Assembly: GCA_036346205.1 (NCBI GenBank) | Contig: JARFJB010001594.1 | Location: 4,099,501 to 4,163,500, forward strand | Direction: 5' to 3' | Length of the DNA: 64,000 nucleotides | DNA from: Vesta saturnalis | Taxonomy: Eukaryota > Arthropoda > Insecta > Coleoptera > Lampyridae | Shown: positions 34,966-47,226 of the stretch, piece by piece | Position numbering within the stretch: the stretch's first letter is position 1 | Layout of the letters: each line of letters opens with the position of its first letter | Program-made: the position numbers and the translations under genes | The notes under the pieces: model-generated | The model's database searches: none | The model's input: only the letters and a program-made list of their open reading frames with translations | Told to the model about the DNA's origin: nothing

Positions 34966-36289
34966 AATTTTTACAATGAACTGTATTCTGTTATTGATAC
35001 ATATGTTCCAATAACTATTACTCGTAAACGTCGGTATCCGCCATTGGTATTCCAAAGAAGTAATAGCTAAAATCAATCTCAAAAATGTCTACCTTAAACA
35101 ATACAAGAAATACAATCTGCTGATGCATAACGCCAAATTTATTAATGCGAGACGTGATGTTAAGTACCTACTTCGCAGAGACTTTCATAATTACATTAAC
35201 GTAGTGCAACATAAAATCAAAGTAAACGCAAAGGAGCAATGGAATTATGTGAATGTAAAGAAACGCTGTACAAGAATTCCTGGTAAAATGTTGCACAATG
35301 GTTTGGTTCTTTGTAAACCTGAAGAAATTGTAAATGCGTTTGCTACTCACTTTAAAAGTGTGTTCTTATCAGAAGATTCTAACGGTGCCAGTGTAAGTGA
35401 AAGTGAGACCTGTGATAACATCAATGTATTACACACATTTAAAATTAGTGCTTTGGATGTACGGTCAGCTGCTCAAAAAATGAAAGCAAACTTTGGTTTG
35501 AAATTCCATTAGTCAGACTTTATAATTTAGCTATCAAGAATTGTGAGTTTCCCGAAGTGTGGAAAACCTCTAAAATATGCCCGGTACTTAAATCTGGTGT
35601 CACTAGTGACATATGTAATTATCGTCCGATCGCAATAATTCCTAATTTTGCTAAATTGTTTGAACATATCCTAGCGTCATATATACATCATCAGGTAAAA
35701 TCTCAACTCACAATGAAACAGCACAGGTTCATTAAAGGTCGTTCCACATCAACATCTCTGTAACTTCACTGATTTTGTATCTAACAATTTAGATAAGAGG
35801 CATCAGGTACATCATGATATTATTGTCAAAAAACTTAATAATTTTGGTTTTAATAGAAATATTATTAAACCGATTACTTCATTATTAATAAATAGAAGGC
35901 AGTATGTTGAATTTAATGGTGTCCGGTCGCAATTCTATAATGCTACAAGTGGTGTAACACAAGGGTGCAATCTTGGACCCTTGATGTTCTTAATATTTAT
36001 TAATGATATAGTGAATGTAGTAAACATAAACTTATATTTGTACGCAGACGCTCTTAAGTTAGTACATATTATTAAGGATGAAAATGATTGTGTAGCTCTT
36101 CAGAATAATATTAATGATCTATCACGCTGGTGCAAGTTAAATAAATTAAACTTAAATGTAGATAAATGTCAAATCATGTCGTTTACAAGAGGAAAGAAAC
36201 AAATTGTTTACAATTATGAAATTAATAACACAACACTTGTTAAATGTAATTACATTAAAGACTTAGGTGTTATATTTGATTCATTTTTT
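34966..36289 (+). pseudogene. reverse transcriptase of family B LINE (middle part)
   Basis: The linker resumes with YSVIDTYVPITITRKRRYPP and continues through a long open frame (35123-35512) into the RT: NYRPIAIIPNFAKLFE, KQHRFIKGRSTSTSL, NLGPLMFLIFINDIVNVVNI (motif B region), LYLYADALKLVH (motif C, YADA in place of YADD) and KLNKLNLNVDKCQIM. It stops at CNYIKDLGVIFDSFF, exactly where a 2.3 kb insertion begins. Motif A is deleted: the text jumps from TSLCNFTDFVSNNLDKR to HHDIIVKKLNNFGF. The element is dead. Confidence 0.8.
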
Positions 36290-37492
36290 GCTAACCTGTT
36301 ACGTGTTTAATTGGAAAACGTTTCTTTTTGATAACGTTCGTCATTTGGTAAAATTTACTTACTAAAAATAGCAATTTATTCTTAGGTTGAATGCTTTCAA
36401 TTCACTATTTCGCAAATTTTTACGCATCCCTAATTGCATTTAGATTAACGTATGTAACTTTCCTACACATCTCTTATTTAGTTAAAATAAGTCAAATTTA
36501 ATACCTTCAACGACATCTCTAAGATTTCAGATCATTTAATACAAAGCAGTTAAAAAGGAACCTGGGATCTATTAAGGTCAAATAATACATATACATATAA
36601 TAAATACATATTTCCTACACATTTTAACTTTTGGCAACAATGATAAATACAAATTTTCTCAAGTTTGTAAAATTGATTTTAAGGTGTTGGCCAATTTTTC
36701 TTTCTTCCTTTTAAGAACGACTTGATGGTGGATGTTGAGTTTCTAGAGAATTTTTGTTTCTGGTTCTGGATGTTGAAGCATCATTTTTTGGAAAATTCTC
36801 ACTTAAAGTAATACTTGGTTAAGTAAAAGTTTTACTAATGCTTTAAAAGGCGGATATAATTGAAATTATTCATTCGTCCACATCTTCGGTAAGTGGCACA
36901 TGTTTCGATAACCTCATGGTAATTAAAATTGTTTTCAGGTTTTCGAATATAAAAGCATTCAATACTAATTCTTTACACATAAAAACACTTCAATCGAAAT
37001 TACGTTTAATGTTCACTACCGGCTGGTTTATCACTTGTAAGAGGTATGAACGGTCATAATTAATTAAACATCGTACTTATATTCACCTTCTTTAGCATCT
37101 CTGTACTACCTACATTTCTAACGGCATTCCTTTTTAAATTTTCTGCTCACATTTTACTGTTACGTTACATCCAAAGTACATGATTATCGCTGGAAGGCAT
37201 AAGAACCTTGCTGACATCCATGACCATATACGTGAAAGCTGCTAGGTTATTGGAATAGTACCCAAATTTGCAAGATCAAATAAGTAGTAGTTTCAACAAT
37301 AAAGGTCAGATTTTTTTTTCTTTATCACCTGGTTACACGTTTGTGTTTCCAAAATACACCTAGGAGGTTCTTAGTGAATTTCTACAACGAAAATAAATGG
37401 ACTGATATTAATTTTGTAATCAAATAATTCACAATTGTTACCTCTTAGTTAAATTTATATATTTAAGGTGCTTCCATCATTTTATCTAAATA

Positions 37493-37493
<1 letters not shown>

Positions 37494-37558
<65 letters not shown>
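37494..37558. repeat. (TA)n microsatellite
   Basis: Uninterrupted TA tract inside the 2.3 kb insertion. Confidence 0.9.
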
Positions 37559-37561
<3 letters not shown>

Positions 37562-38245
37562 CTAATTCAGTTTTGAATATTTTACACTCAACCACAAGTA
37601 AAACATCAATTGACTCTTTAAAAGTTATTGATAGATTGCACCCAAACAGGTTTAGCTTCCATTTTTAACTCCTGTTTTGATTGCAATATACCAGGTGTAA
37701 CGATTATCTGTATTACGTGAACTACTGCAAATGTTAAACATTTAATTTCATATGAATTTGTAATTTTGTCTCGTAATTTTTATGTGTTATGTACCTTACT
37801 GTTTCTTGTGGACACGGTTGTTTGAGCCTATAAATTTCTTGATTACTTTGTTTGTTACGATAGTTATTTACTGTGGACCGAACAAGCTTTCCAATTTACT
37901 GTATACTGTGTGAAGGGTAAGTTCATTAATTAAATTTTTTTAAAATTTTTTTATCTTACTAAACATCCCAATGGAAGTATGTGTTAAATTAGCTAATTCC
38001 GAACACGAACAGTAAGATCTTATAGCGGCTGGAAGGGGGCATATAATAATTTTTACTTTTTTTTTCTAATTGAAATTTAAATTATGATTGCCGTGGACAC
38101 AAGCCGACGCTCACTGTTTGCCTTCGCGGGCTTTGGTGGAATGTTAATTTATTTTTTTTTAATTCTTTTGTCAGGATATCGACAATAAAAATTACTTTAT
38201 CGGGGGAATTGTTAACTCATTTCTACTTCTTCCTTCATTTATTTA

Positions 38246-38443
38246 TTTTGTTTTTTCGGTAAATCCTGTTTCACGCTTTACGGGTTTACTCCTTTCAACA
38301 CTTGTTGAGAATTTCCTTATTAAAGCCTGTGTTCGTTAATTAAATTTTATTTCTTTTTGTTTTTTTCGGTAAATCCTGTTTCAGGCTTTACGGGGTTTAT
38401 TATCCTTTCAACAGTTGTTGAGAATTTCCTTATTAAATCCTGT
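38246..38443 (+). repeat. two-copy tandem repeat, period about 110 bp
   Basis: Two about 85-base units at 38246-38331 and 38356-38443 share TTTTTTCGGTAAATCCTGTT, GCTTTACGG and TTGTTGAGAATTTCCTTATT, separated by a short spacer. Identity is high, so the duplication is fairly recent. Confidence 0.8.
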
Positions 38444-38579
38444 GGCGCCTACTCATATCCAGTTCATATCTAACCATATTACCATCACTTTAAGCTATAC
38501 CTCCAAAACAACCACGCATGCGACTATTCTGCGGTCTTCCGACCGTACGTGTGAGCTTAGTCGAGCCCATTCCTTTTTT

Positions 38580-39309
38580 ATGCCATAGGATGGTTAGACA
38601 CGTGGCAAATCATAGATATTATGTAATAACAAAATCGATGAAAATGTTAGGGTATATTTTTCGTAATACAAGAGAGTTTACAAATGTCGAAGTCATAAAG
38701 TCACTGTATTATGCCTTTGTAAGAAGTGGTTTAGAGTAATGTGCAATAATTTGGAGGCTATTCTATAATACCCACATTGAGGTATTAGAAAAGGTTCAAC
38801 ACAAATTTTTAAAATATTTATTTTTTATTAAGCATAAGAGATATCCTGAAAGGTATTATCCTTATGCACAGCTGCTCAGGGAATTTAATGTAGATTCGCT
38901 AAAAAGCAGAAGAGATGTACACGTGCTAAATTATTAACGTAAACTCTTACATGGTACTATAGATCTGAGTTGTTAAATAAGTTATGTATAAATGTGCCAC
39001 GTTTAACATCAAGAAAGTCGCAAGTATATATAACCATTCCACACCTAATTCAAATTTTCACAAGAGCTCACCGTTAATGGTTATGTAACAAACTAAATGT
39101 TGATATCTTTAATCATTATTATCAAAGGTTTCAAATAGATCTTAAAAATAATTTATTGTAGATTAGTGTAAATTTCAATTTCTCTTCCCACACTTATAGT
39201 TTTACGCAATATTGTAATTTGTTATGTGTTAAAGTTGTAATGGTTTATAGCAGATTCCACTATGGACAAATGTATGTCTGTTGGATAATAAATATTATTA
39301 TTATTATTA
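38580..39309 (+). pseudogene. family B LINE, C-terminal region and 3' end
   Basis: The plus strand shows ITKSMKMLGYIFRNTREFTN, SLYYAFVRSGLE, VLEKVQHKFLKYLFF and SLKSRRDVHVLNY, the post-RT region that should follow DLGVIFDSFF at 36289. The element ends in a (TAT/ATT)n tail at about 39288-39309. Stops occur at 38738 and near 38935. It completes the nested complex 31.9-39.3 kb. Confidence 0.7.
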
Positions 39310-39837
39310 AAACATAGGAGCAAAGAATTAGCCATGTTCAAAAATAGACGGTTGGAAGGTTTTCAGGCAATTTTGGTACAGAACCACCTGACAGACAGTG
39401 AAACATAATTCAAAGAGTTTTTCCGAATTTAACTTTCTTTACGGTTTCCCTTTTCCTCATCGCTCTTCTGTGAATCATACCATCATCTGATGTGAGATAC
39501 ACCCAGCTCAAAGTCATCGCTTTCATCATTATCTTGAACGGTTATGTTGTAATAGTTTATTAACAAGTCAGTAAAATCTTAATGTCCGCTGATGTTGGCT
39601 CATAAACAGGAGAATACATTATAGTAATGCTCATACAGTTACACTTTAAAGAGCGAAACACACGAGAAACGAGAACGCAGCTAGCCTTGGGTCTTGTGGC
39701 AATCGTGATCGTCAATGTTCTAGAATCGGACATCTTCGGGGATGTCTAATATTGACCTAACCACACTCTAACATAGCCCCTGGGGATATTTTTAAATCTA
39801 AACGCCTCTTTATGGTCGAGGTATTTTCTCAAGACCT

Positions 39838-39990
39838 TGTTTTTGTGTGTGTGTGTGTGTGTGTGCGCGCATACTGCGTGCGTACGAGCGTACGTACAGG
39901 CGTGCGAACGCGCGTACGATGAGCGTGCGTGTGCAGACGTGTTTACGTGCGTGCGTACGTGCGAGCTTGCGTACGTACGTGCGTGGTGTT
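39838..39990. repeat. alternating purine-pyrimidine tract (GT/CG/AC)
   Basis: (GT)n followed by GCGCGCATACTGCGTGCGTAC-type sequence with near-continuous purine-pyrimidine alternation and many CpG steps, unusual in this AT-rich region. A strong candidate for Z-DNA formation. The overlapping ORF is a composition artefact. Confidence 0.75.
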
Positions 39991-42600
39991 TTTCGTTTGA
40001 TCCTCGCGCTAAAGCAGTGCTAGTCGATTATGTAGTTGTAGCGTATTGTGTTGACTAAGAGCTATAATTGGAAGCTTGCTTGCTATACCTGGCCGTGGAG
40101 TTATGTTTAATCAGCTTTTTTGACAGATGTATTTATTTATGATAAGATGTTGCATGTAAAGTAAATAGAGGTGAAACTAACTAACTAATGTGTTTTGCTG
40201 CTCACGTATCACAGTATTGAAGATTCTGTTTATGTATTAGAAAACGTACTACAGCTTCGAAACAGAGTGCAGATAAAAATTGAAGAAATGAATACGGTAC
40301 AACTTCGGCGATCAGACTTAAAGGTTTTAATGTGTACAGCATTCCCAGAGCAGCGTTGAAACCATTTAATTTAGGCTAACCTCATGTCCATGTAATAATG
40401 CCTGATAAACTATTAGGGTTATTAGCTACTTTATAGGTAGTTACAATATAATCGTTCAAGGTGAAGACGATGAGATGTAGTATCTCAAAATCTCAATGAT
40501 GGTGATGCTTCCATGAAATTTCAAAATAAAATAGATTACGTCACTCTTATTTTCAGATTAGAAATTTTTAAAACGTTTAGTTGACGTTGCTATTAATCCC
40601 ATCTGATAAAAATCCACAAAGATGTATGCGGCACAAGTGTTGAGATGCTTGAAATCGATCCCAGCCACAAGAAGAAGTGTTTTCGACTTGTATGTGCTTC
40701 TAATCAACTACCCAGACACGCACCTCGACCTGTGCGATTATCGTAAACACGGATCCTGCAAACAAACCAGACCAGCATTGGACCTCTATCTACATTGACG
40801 AGAATGAATAACAGGAGTTTTTGAGTTTCAAACCTACTTGTTTCTCAAGGTTAACAATTTTCTCAAGGTAGAATGGTATGCTGTTGTGAAATAAAATTTC
40901 GTGTATAGATAAAACATATAGTCTACAAATGGTAATTAATAGAAAACATTTTTAATAACATTTTTCTTAGATAATAAATATAGACATAAACCAATATACG
41001 TCACTTAAACTCAGTGTACATTTTTATAAAAGTTGCTCGCAAGGCTAACTTCAAGGTAAACTTCAAACCTATGCTAGCTAACTTCAAGACCAACTTGTTT
41101 CTCCTGACTAATTTCTCAATGTGGAATAACCACGTTTTTGTAAAACGTCTTATGTAATAGCATTGTCTCCTTACAGATAAATTCTTTGTGTTTAAAACTG
41201 TTTCCTTTCTGGATGTAGATTTATAAACCTTCATGTTAATTATACTAGTATTTTTGAAATATCATTCGTATATAAGAATAATACAAGGTTTGCTTTAAAC
41301 GATTTCATCGTATACTTTAACAGTTAACTCATTGCTTTTATATTTCAGATAGTTGATCCCCTATTAAAATGGAGCGTTAATAGTTTATGATACGGGTGTA
41401 AATTAATTAATTACGGTCATAGCATTGTGTAAAACTAGTGGAAGGTCAATTATTAATTTCTTTTATTAAGGTAGATTTTGTTTTCTGAATTTTTTGTTTA
41501 AAACATCGACTATACGCAATTACAGGTCCACTATATACATTTTATTTTTATTGAATTATTGACAATATTAAGAAACAAACCAGTACTAATTTATATTTTT
41601 AAATTATTTTACAATTCTATCATTGTTCAGCTAAACATTTAAAATAATGTAATTAAAAAAAAAACATTAACTATAGTACATAACCTATTAACGAATGTTT
41701 TTAAGAAAGTATTAAATTTATATATTTAGTGGTTTTAATTAATTTCAACATTTCATTGGTTTTTAGAGATATTAAAATTTGTGTTTTAACAATCACTTTA
41801 ACATTTTATGTTTAAATAACATGATGTTCTTTATAATCAATATTTGTATTATTTTAAACATCAAAACTTAATATGGTTTTTATTTAAAATTTGTTACCAG
41901 TATAGAAGTACTATAACTCATAACCGTGTTAAATTTTAAACGCTTTGGTTGATTTTGGTACAATTGCAGAATTTCAGATTAATGCAGTAAATACAAGATG
42001 GAAGTGGTTGGTATATCTTCTACACTTATTAACCGGTGGATTTCAATCAGGATACTGAATAGTTTAATTCCTAATTTTACACAAAGCGTGACTTATTTGA
42101 ATATTCCTAAAAACGTTCCCTAAGTACAGTTGGTAAGCTGCGTAACCTTTGTATTAATTTATTAAGATTTTTAATTATTATAAATCAACATAATTGTTTA
42201 TATTATTTCGTCAATTATTACAGGCGTCAATTTCATCTTACGGATGATCATATTAATTTAAGTGAGTAATACCTTGCTCTTTAAATGGAAATTTTACAAT
42301 TAGTTATTAAAACTAATGCCATTAATTAGATTGTAATAGACTGTTTTGTTCATTAGGAATGTCAGTAATTTTTGTTCCATAGGGTTACACGATTTACAAT
42401 AAAAATAAGTGTTCTATAATTAAATTTTACTGTCATTCAAATTCCCCACGCAAGATCAATCCTTAACACAGCTGCTATTTTACATCATTATTAGAAACGT
42501 TTACTCCAATAGCATTTGACCATTTTAAAGCAATAGATCGATAATAATCTTTATGCATTTATAACTAGTGATTGCAAAGACTTAGTGTATCTATGCCAAT
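39991..42600. other. intergenic, no gene seen
   Basis: AT-rich sequence with scattered short ORFs of no recognisable family. Nothing else that I can support. Confidence 0.4.
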
Positions 42601-42639
42601 CAGAAGTCAGAGAGCAGCATTTAAACAATAGGACCTTAA

Positions 42640-42800
42640 TACCGTCAAAATAACCCAGTCCAAGTCCAGCCTGGTCTAACCCTAAGGCTTACCCTAGACC
42701 TGCCCCATCCCTAAGCTCCAACCCTAGCTCTACATACAGCCCCACCCCTAAAATACAGCGCAAGCCAAGACCAGCCCCACCCCAGTCCTCACGTTAGCAA
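42640..42800. repeat. C/T-rich CCCTA-like low-complexity patch
   Basis: Loose repetition of CCCTAA/CCTAGC/CAGCCCCACCCC phrases. It is not a regular telomere-type array. Confidence 0.45.
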
Positions 42801-42874
42801 AAAAAGTCCTAGCTGTCAAAAGGTCTTAATACAGCCATAAGGTTTAACCCCCAAAAGAAATAATAAAATAAGGT

Positions 42875-43140
42875 AATACGGTCCTTCACGTAAGCGAGTA
42901 AAAATAATTAGGGTTGAAAACACGGTCTCACACGTGGTGTGTAAAAATAGGGTGAAAATACACATCCTATACGTGAGCGATAAAAATAATTAGGGTTAAA
43001 AGAGTTCGAAAAGAAAGGATACAATCTCACACGAGGGTTGAAAATGGTCTCACACGTGGATGTGCAAAAATAGGTGAAAAACACGTCCTACACGTAAGCG
43101 AGTAAAAATAAGGGTGGAAAATCCGGTCTCCCACGTGGCG
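42875..43140. repeat. irregular repeats carrying CACGTG motifs
   Basis: A phrase of about 60 bases (ACGTAAGCGAGTAAAAATA... GGTCTCACACGTGG) recurs about five times with variation. Full CACGTG E-boxes appear in the CACACGTGG and CCCACGTGG versions. The block leads directly into the TGACGTCA and AAGATGGCGGC motifs at 43147-43170. Confidence 0.55.
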
Positions 43141-43146
43141 GTCTTG

Positions 43147-43170
43147 TGACGTCAAAATCAAGATGGCGGC
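43147..43170 (+). promoter_or_regulatory. CRE palindrome plus YY1-like motif
   Basis: TGACGTCA at 43147-43154 and AAGATGGCGGC at 43160-43170, five bases apart. This pairing resembles TATA-less promoters and is also common near ends of DNA transposons. An 18-codon frame starts at the ATG within the second motif. I cannot tell which explanation applies. Confidence 0.35.
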
Positions 43171-45084
43171 GAAGGTGCCTCATTACTACTTATGCTGCAC
43201 ATTAGTTAAACTAATTAGTTGTTAAATTAATCTCATTGTTTCGCCAATTTCGTCATTTAGTCTTTCCTTAGATATATTTTCTAAATTAAATAAATTTCTG
43301 TATGAAAATATGTTGACGGTCACTTGATACTTATTTTTCACGATTAGGGGTCACTGGTTTACAGATGTTTACATCCGGATTAAAGTTCAACTTTAACATC
43401 TTCATTTGCATGTGAAGTGACATTTTGTTTTCCTGAATTTTGTTATTTAAACCATCACGTACGTCGGCTTTGAATTTTTCTAGATATGAAGTAATTATTT
43501 GTACTTAATTTCATCTTTGAGCGGAATATATTATCAAACGTCAGGTGAGCTTTGGATAAAATTTTATTTCAATGTTCTTCAATTTTGCAAACACATTGTT
43601 TTAAAATAATCGTAACAGTATAAAAAAACCCTATTAACTAGATAGTCTACGAACATAACATTACGAATTTTTACTAAGAACAATAGACTCGCGAAATAAG
43701 TTTTAGGTGACATGTTGTAAATTAATGTAAAGCAGGGTGCTACATAACTTTCTTTTCTTACAGATCCTTATCTTTTGCGTTCCGTACATCCAATAGCTAC
43801 ATAAGCGTATTTGTGGCAGTAGTTTTGAAAAGTTTGTGTGAGAAACTAATACCAATTGCTTTCCACCTCCACCAAAAGCAATTTTCAAAGAAAAACCATT
43901 TTGAACCTTCAACCAAAAACACTCTAATTTACCAAAAATGCCTTTCTTACATAATCATAAAATTTTTTCGTCAGTAACTTCCACTTCATTTACATTCAAA
44001 ATACGTTTATCAACATGATAAACGCTGTGTTAAACATAAATCTCAGTTACCCTGAAAGTCTTTGTTAGCTGGATTAACAAGTTTTACATTCGCATCGCAA
44101 ATATTGTTATTTCGTGCAAACGTCACCAATTGTACACTCAAATACACAACGGATCAATGTTTGCCAGTATCTTGAGTTACAAGAAAATCTGAATATTGCT
44201 TAAAATTCTTACAACTTGCAAAATAACAGAGGTCGTAATAAATTCTAACTAGCACAAAAGCAACAGAATTTATCATTTTGATTCGCTAAGATAAATTAAT
44301 TTATCTATGTCCTAGGTTTGATTCGAGCGCATTGTAAACTTAAATATTCATTATTTAGGCAATACAATATACTATTCTACCAACCTAGACTCGATCATTT
44401 AACCAATTAATTTAATTTATTACTCAAATTTTTGTTAAAATGTGAATATTATCCTTATCCTTTTCCGGATAACTCACATTCATTCTTCAATTTATGAATA
44501 CAAAATATTGCTTACCTAGTTCTGTTTTATTATTTGTTCTAGTAGTTACTGTGCTTAAACATATGTCTAGTGAATTGTGAAGTTTTATATTTGATTTAAT
44601 ATTTTAACTATATCCTTAAAAAGTTACCTGTTTACTATTTTAAAATTCATTTAAAACTTAATTTGACGACCTATGCTTATATAATGAACCTTTTGCATTA
44701 TTAATTTAAAAAGTTCATCTTGTTAAAGTTTGATCGACAAAAACCTGAAACATCCTGTATTTATAGCATATAGTAATAGTAGATTTCAAACTAGTGTTGT
44801 TTACCATTTCTTGGTGCGAGGCTGTTCTTTTCCGAGGCGTAGCCGAGGATAAAATATATGACACCAAAGTGACAGCGCACGTTAGCATCATTTTTTTGTA
44901 ATCGTTCACATAAAATTAGAAAAATTAAATTTTGAAATATGTTGACAATGTTTAAATTAAATACATAAAAAAAAGTTTATATATTTAGTTATATACCACT
45001 TTTTCTTTATGTATTAAAAGTAACGATTACAAACAAAATATTTACATACCTGCCAAATATTATTTTTACAACTCCTTATTATTA

Positions 45085-45205
45085 GTAACACTGGCGAGTT
45101 GACGCGTCAGTCACACCACCCCATTATATATCCGGCGACTCACTGGCGCACAAACCGCAACCATTCGCTGGTTATAACGACTACGTAGCAGGTTGGAAAC
45201 CAGGT
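45085..45205 (+). promoter_or_regulatory. candidate promoter and 5' leader exon
   Basis: A CpG-containing island in AT-rich DNA: GTTGACGCGTCAGTCA, then a TATATATCC box near 45126, then about 70 bases of GC-richer sequence ending in AACCAG|GTAGGT, a good splice donor. No coding exon downstream could be linked to it, so it may be a chance arrangement. Confidence 0.25.
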
Positions 45206-47125
45206 AGGTTTAAAATGCATTGGAGTCTTGACGAATGTTGAAACTGATATTTCAATCCAAGGAGAAATTTCAACTGGGGCGTATATAATTATCACAGCTT
45301 TTTATTAAATAGACAAAACAATGAAAAGTAAGATTTTAAATGATGGATGATTTCGAATATTAAAAATAGGTATTATTTTTAATTGTTAAAGTATGCAGAT
45401 TCATAAAAGAAGTAAAGTGAACCATTTTAAAATTCTTCAACAATTTTTCTTTTTATGTAAAGGATATAGTTAAAAACATTAAATCGAATATAAAACTTTA
45501 CAATTGGACGATATAGAATTACACGTAACAATAACTACTCGAAAAATAGTAAAAGAGAATTAGAGCAAGTATCCAACGACGTTCATTAAATTAAGGAAGA
45601 GTGCATTTAGTCGTGGTAAAAAATAATATTCCTACACTTTAACAAGAAATGACTGAAAAATTTAATTAAATTATTTTATTAGATCTAAATTTATTGTAGA
45701 ATATGGTATAAGTTCCTATTACCTAAAGAATAAAAGCATTTGAGATTTAAATGCCTGCGCTTAGACAAAACCTAGGAATAGATAAAGCATTCCGATGACC
45801 AACATCACCTTAAACGAATCAAAATGTCTCACTTTAAATGATCAACCATATTTGTATGTTATTGGTTCGTGTGCCCTGCCTATTGATTCTCGGGTCGGAG
45901 CGGCCCTGAATACTAATATGCCAATGCACACCAGCACATAAATTAAGAGTAGGGGCTTTATCTTACGTGTTTCCAGATAAGATTAGCTCACGTAGTAAAA
46001 TATCAGATCACCTGATCGATTTTTTCTTCTACATGAACAATAATTTGGAAACGAAGAGCAATTGTCAGTGACGGCAGGGTAACAGTGTAAGTCAAGAAAT
46101 ATTAATCAGGGCGTTAGATTCAACTATTCCTACTTTTGTTTAGAAAACACCGAATATTTGTATGAACACTCAACCTAATCGTATGTCATTTGCAATAATT
46201 ATGCCTTTAAGTAGCAAAACAATTGCTAGCACATATTAATAATCGTACTGTAAGTAGTGCCCGATAAAATTTATTATTGTATCAGCAACAGAAAACCGCA
46301 ATTATTGCCGTGGTTATGTTTCATTCTATGTATTTTATGTAACGGTTTAAATTTAAGAGAAAAGAAAACACATGTTGAGGTAAAAAATAGGCGTTATCTT
46401 ACGCTTTGAAACTGCGTTATTCGTATAGACCGCGACAAATCGCTTAGAATTTTTATACGCACGGAATTTGGTAAAATGCCATGGTTGGTAATTAATTACA
46501 TTTAAACAATTTATATCGATAAACAATCGCCACCGCCTTGATTTTAAAAGCCACCTTAACCCGTTAGGTGTTGGTGATTAATGATTAATTAAAGGATTAT
46601 ATTCAATCGTACAGGAATTAAAAAGCTGGTATAATATAGAACATCGGTCATTGTCTTGCAACAAGTTACTATTATTTATCACAAGATATTGAAATCGTAT
46701 AGAATTGTCTCTTGATACTGTAGGGTAGTAATGCGGTAGTAATTTAATTGCACGCTTATTAAGTTGAGTAAGGCATTCCGTCATACTGACTGTTTTACTA
46801 TTGTCACCCGTGTAGAGGAATTAGACAAACGTAGAATAATAATCCTCAGTTTATTGTTATTAATGATATCGGGCTTTACAGACACGTGTCAAGATGCCAT
46901 TGAGAAATCCTCGATTTTATCTTTACACCTGATTTCGCAACAAGAAATTAGTTACCCACGGCTTTAGCTGGGAAAACTAACTCGTTCTTATTGGTTTTAA
47001 ATGTAGATAATGAAGATGAATGCGTGTAAAAGAGGGATGATATAGTTCCTAGCGTAGTTTTCAACTTACGCATCATTGCTTGCGGGTAGATTACCGGTCA
47101 CTATGTAATTTATTATATTCTTTGA

Positions 47126-47226
<101 letters not shown>

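Larger units (their letters stand above)
36290..38568. mobile_element. unidentified 2.3 kb insertion in family B LINE
   Basis: The family B RT stops at 36289 and resumes near 38580. The boundaries carry similar 11-mers, ATTCATTTTTT at 36279-36289 and ATTCCTTTTTT at 38569-38579, which could be an imperfect target-site duplication. Within it I see a (TA)n tract and a 110-bp tandem duplication but no coding region. The element type is unknown. A deletion/rearrangement origin is also possible. Confidence 0.45.
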
